Part shown: positions 6,758-8,753 of the stretch, piece by piece
Layout of the letters: each line of letters opens with the position of its first letter
Position numbering within the stretch: the stretch's first letter is position 1
DNA from: Nitrospirota bacterium
GTDB taxonomy: Bacteria > Nitrospirota > Thermodesulfovibrionia > Thermodesulfovibrionales > JdFR-86
NCBI GenBank assembly: GCA_030667205.1
Contig: DAOUWH010000050.1
Coordinates: 1 to 8,753, forward strand
Length of the DNA stretch: 8,753 bases
Reading direction: 5' to 3'
Program-made: the position numbers and the translations under genes
Notes under the pieces: model-generated
What the model saw: only the letters and a program-made list of their open reading frames with translations
Database searches by the model: none
Told to the model about the DNA's origin: nothing

Positions 6758-6793
6758 TAGGCGAGCCGTGCGTCCTGAGATACGGTACTGCCA

Positions 6794-7027
6794 ATGGCCA
6801 AAAAGGGGAACATGAACTGCTGGGAATTCAAGAAATGCGGCATGGACCTGACCCTGGAGTGCCCGGCATATCCCACGGGCGGAAAGATATGCTACATGCT
6901 GGCAGGCACCTTGTGCGGCGGAAGGCCCCAGGGGAAATACGCCGAGAAGTCAAGAGACTGCATAAAGTGCGACTTCTACATTAAGGAAATCCTGGAATCC
7001 CTGCCCGGTCCGCCTCCCGAGGCGTAA
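6794..7027 (+). CDS. Small cysteine-rich two-CW-type protein
   Basis: This 77-residue protein has seven cysteines. It starts near MNCWEFKKCG (CWxxxxCG), followed by CPAYP, an AGTLCGG core, and a C-terminal CIKC pair before DFY. This pattern matches the small two-CW family common in anaerobic Desulfobacterota and Nitrospirota, where it also occurs as a domain beside signalling modules. The cysteine spacing suggests binding of a metal or Fe-S centre; the function is unknown. There is a real choice of start: ATG 6794 lacks a Shine-Dalgarno sequence, while ATG 6812 begins exactly at the motif and follows AAAAGGGG (6801-6808), giving 71 residues. I kept the longer form but the shorter is equally likely. 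It converges on the helicase gene, 18 bases apart. Confidence 0.78.
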   Translation: MAKKGNMNCWEFKKCGMDLTLECPAYPTGGKICYMLAGTLCGGRPQGKYAEKSRDCIKCDFYIKEILESLPGPPPEA

Positions 7028-7030
7028 GAA

Positions 7031-7060
7031 ACCGCCGCCTGCCCCCTATGTTGCGGTGGT
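7031..7060. repeat. Weak stem-loop between convergent genes
   Basis: ACCGCCGC (7031-7038) can pair with GCGGTGGT (7053-7060) over 8 bp with one G-U pair and a 14-base loop. It spans the helicase stop codon (7046-7048). There is no T-run, so it is at most a weak terminator or 3'-end structure. Confidence 0.25.
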
Positions 7061-8299
7061 GGTGGAGCCTTGCTTGCTGCGGCCACTTCTTCCTCTTTGT
7101 TTGTGCTGTCTTTTGCTATGGCTCTGGTGTGTGCGCTGGCCTTTCGAGTGCCTCTTCCCGCCCGGCGGAGGCGGGACGTCGTATTTGAAGTCCTCAAGCT
7201 CGCGGGTAACGAGTTCCACGTCGAGCACTCGCTCGAATGTCCTGACCATGGGGAAGTCCTCCGGGGTGACGATGGAGAAAGCCTCCCCTTTCTTCGATAC
7301 CCTTCCCGTGCGCCCCACGCGGTGGATGTAGTCATCGGCGTTGTCGGGCATGTCGTAGTTGATAACGTGCGAGATGTCCTCCACGTCGATGCCCCTTGCG
7401 GCAACGTCCGTGGCCACAAGCACCCTGTACGTGCCGTCACGGAACCCCTCAAGCGCGGCCTGCCGACGGCTCTGCACCATGTTGCCCTGCATGGAGGCGG
7501 CATTGAACCCCTCCCTCTTCAGCTGTTGCCCCAGGCGGCTTGCACGGTCCCTGGTGCGGGTGAAAACCAGAACGAGGCCCTCTCCAGTCTCGCGAAGCAG
7601 GGCCTTAAGGAGCGACGTCTTTAAGTGCCTCTGCACGGGAAACACCAGGTGCGAGACATTCTGCGGCGGGGCCTCCCTCCCTATCCGCACGGTCACGGGC
7701 TCCGTAAGTATCTCGCCCGTGAGCTTCCTTATTGCCTCCGGCATCGTGGCCGAGAACATCAGCGTCTGCTGCCGTGATGAAACGTATTTCAGTATGCGCT
7801 TGATGTCGGGCATAAAGCCCATGTCGAGCATGCGGTCGGCCTCGTCCAGCACGAGCACCTCCACCTGCGAGAGGTTCAGCGTACCCTGCCCGAGGTGGTC
7901 CAGCAGGCGGCCGGGGCAGGCCACCATTATCTCGGCCTTGCCCGAGCGTATCATGCTCTTCTGTGGGTTGATGTTGACGCCGCCGTAGATGGTGATGCTC
8001 TTGAGGCCTGTGTACGCGCCAAGCTGCGTGACGGCCTCGTGGGTCTGCTCCGCAAGCTCCCGCGTGGGCGATATCACAAGCGCCCTGATGCGGCGCCGGG
8101 GGCCGTACAGCAGGCGCTGCAGTATCGGAAGTACAAAGACCGCTGTCTTGCCGGTCCCGGTCTGCGCAAGGCCCATTACGTCCCGGCCCTCAAGCACAAG
8201 TGGAATGGCCTGCTCCTGGATGGGGGTGGGCCGGGTAAAGCCCTGCGCTTCTATACCCTGCTCTATCTGGCTGCTAAATCCGAAAAGTTCAAAACTCAC
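7046..8299 (-). CDS. rhlE: DEAD-box ATP-dependent RNA helicase, RhlE type
   Basis: This 417-residue cytoplasmic helicase unwinds short RNA duplexes in ribosome assembly or RNA decay. All core motifs are present: Q-motif (F3 to Q28, RPTPIQ), Walker A AQTGTGKT (45-52), PTREL (78-82), GG (106-107), CPGR (128-131, usually TPGR), DEAD (152-155), SAT (183-185), TDVAARGID (296-304) and HRVGRTGR (325-332). A basic Lys/Arg/His/Gln-rich tail from about 380 probably binds RNA. The start is GTG at 8299: AGGAG lies 8 bases upstream (8308-8312), and MSFELFGFS matches RhlE N-termini. An in-frame TTG at 8329 would add ten residues and place this SD inside the gene. A candidate promoter lies at 8369-8377. The RhlE label rests on the N-terminus and lack of extra domains; the DEAD-box class is certain. 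Confidence 0.93.
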   Translation of the reverse strand: MSFELFGFSSQIEQGIEAQGFTRPTPIQEQAIPLVLEGRDVMGLAQTGTGKTAVFVLPILQRLLYGPRRRIRALVISPTRELAEQTHEAVTQLGAYTGLKSITIYGGVNINPQKSMIRSGKAEIMVACPGRLLDHLGQGTLNLSQVEVLVLDEADRMLDMGFMPDIKRILKYVSSRQQTLMFSATMPEAIRKLTGEILTEPVTVRIGREAPPQNVSHLVFPVQRHLKTSLLKALLRETGEGLVLVFTRTRDRASRLGQQLKREGFNAASMQGNMVQSRRQAALEGFRDGTYRVLVATDVAARGIDVEDISHVINYDMPDNADDYIHRVGRTGRVSKKGEAFSIVTPEDFPMVRTFERVLDVELVTRELEDFKYDVPPPPGGKRHSKGQRTHQSHSKRQHKQRGRSGRSKQGSTTTAT

Positions 8300-8368
8300 T
8301 GAAAGTTCTCCTGGCCTTCTACGAGCCAAGCAAAACTCTCAGCTCACATGCCCTGTCATATTTCTTTA

Positions 8369-8377
8369 AGTATAACA
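8369..8377 (-). promoter_or_regulatory. Candidate extended -10 promoter for the helicase gene
   Basis: The minus strand reads TGTTATACT: TATACT (8369-8374) with TGn in front. The -35 region is GC-rich and poor, which an extended -10 tolerates. The leader would be about 60 bases. Confidence 0.4.
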
Positions 8378-8383
8378 TATGCA

Positions 8384-8549
8384 TATGCCCCGGGGCCTTA
8401 AGGGGCAAAGGCGCTATTATTTTCTGGAAGAATTCGAGAGCCTGTTTACTATCGACATTGTAAACCTGCCTGTTGTCGCGCAGAGCTTACGCCCCCTTAT
8501 GGATTACATTTCCAAAGTGGACAGCCGGACAAAACCGGGCAATCCAATA
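8384..8549. other. Intergenic stretch without a recognisable gene
   Basis: The region between the helicase promoter and the tRNA terminator holds only a small stem, TGCCCC (8386-8391) with GGGGCA (8402-8407) around a 10-base loop. The open frame that crosses it continues antisense through the tRNA gene and is not credible as a gene. I see no other element. Confidence 0.5.
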
Positions 8550-8583
8550 AAAAGGGGTTATGAGAAAGCCCATAACCCCTTTT
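8550..8583 (-). terminator. Rho-independent terminator of the tRNA-Ala gene (works on both strands)
   Basis: AAAAGGGGTTATG (8550-8562) and CATAACCCCTTTT (8571-8583) form a perfect 13-bp stem with an 8-base loop. On the minus strand the arm ends in a T-run followed by ATT, eight bases beyond the tRNA 3' end. The plus strand also ends in T-rich sequence. Confidence 0.88.
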
Positions 8584-8591
8584 ATTTTAAA

Positions 8592-8667
8592 TGGTGGACG
8601 GTAAGGGGATCGAACCCTCGACCTCCACGTTGCGAACGTGGCGCTCTCCCAGCTGAGCTAACCGCCC
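8592..8667 (-). tRNA. tRNA-Ala (anticodon CGC), CCA encoded
   Basis: The minus-strand sequence starts GGGCGGTTAGCTCAGCTGGG and folds as a full cloverleaf of 76 bases. The acceptor stem GGGCGGT pairs with ACCGTCC (one G-U). The D-arm is GCTC/GAGC. The anticodon stem CCACG/CGTGG closes the loop TTCGCAA, giving anticodon CGC at 8632-8634, which reads GCG alanine codons. The T-arm is GAGGG-TTCGATC-CCCTT. The discriminator is A and CCA is encoded. It stands alone with its own promoter and terminator. Confidence 0.96.
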
Positions 8668-8677
8668 TTATGAACAT

Positions 8678-8706
8678 AATAAAACACTATGCCCGGTTTC
8701 AGTCAA
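8678..8706 (-). promoter_or_regulatory. Promoter of the tRNA-Ala gene
   Basis: On the minus strand TTGACT (8701-8706) and TTTATT (8678-8683) are separated by exactly 17 bases. Transcription would start near 8671, about four bases before the mature 5' end. Confidence 0.6.
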
Positions 8707-8753
8707 TCCCTGATGAAGAATTATCGGATTGAGAAGCCCCATACGAAGAGAAG

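Noticed and set aside
8300..8329. TTG start ten codons upstream for the helicase
   Set aside because: The GTG at 8299 has AGGAG at the right distance and gives the normal RhlE N-terminus; the extension would contain that ribosome binding site.
8384..8667. tRNA-associated integration site
   Set aside because: I see no integrase and no repeated copy of the tRNA 3' end within the window.
8379..8732. Open frame of 117 codons on the plus strand ending near the window edge
   Set aside because: Its second half (WWTVRGSNPRPPRCERGALP) is the antisense reading of the tRNA-Ala gene, a well-known spurious protein, and it also runs through the terminator. The first half resembles no family I know and has no ribosome binding site.

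Overview
This is an 8.75 kb chromosomal window, fairly GC-rich, from a Gram-negative bacterium. It carries a c-di-GMP/two-component signalling cluster, an OsmC-family tail, a thioredoxin fused to a DsbD/CcdA-like membrane domain, a small CxxW-type cysteine protein, an RhlE-type helicase and a tRNA-Ala gene. The mix of a multi-domain hybrid kinase, HD-GYP, PilZ-methyltransferase and two-CW proteins fits a Desulfobacterota- or Nitrospirota-like organism. That placement is inferred from protein style, not from a marker gene.

Layout. Bases 1-292 hold the end of an OsmC-family gene whose expected cysteine is tyrosine. After a clear extended -10 promoter comes a response regulator with a complete HD-GYP c-di-GMP phosphodiesterase domain (374-1450, +). 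Facing it, 11 bases away, is a six-TM hybrid histidine kinase (1462-3612, -). Upstream of the kinase and on the same strand is a PilZ-methyltransferase fusion (3659-5032, -). A 29-bp tandem repeat between these two genes duplicates the last codons and stop of the methyltransferase. A divergent promoter region (5033-5225) separates this pair from the thioredoxin/DsbD-like gene (5226-6701, +), whose signal peptide is interrupted by a single in-frame TAA. Then follow the two-CW protein (6794-7027, +), the convergent DEAD-box helicase (7046-8299, -), and a self-contained tRNA-Ala(CGC) unit with promoter and terminator (8550-8706, -).

How the genes may work together. The most interesting region is 374-5032. 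A methyltransferase that may make a lipid-type signal and carries a c-di-GMP sensor, a six-TM hybrid kinase, and a response regulator that degrades c-di-GMP could form one circuit. The layout recalls both Phc (PhcB methyltransferase, PhcS kinase, PhcR regulator) and Rpf (RpfC hybrid kinase, RpfG HD-GYP regulator) cell-cell signalling. Domain identities are read from the sequence; the circuit is a hypothesis. The second half of the window is ordinary housekeeping and redox function, apart from the nonsense codon.
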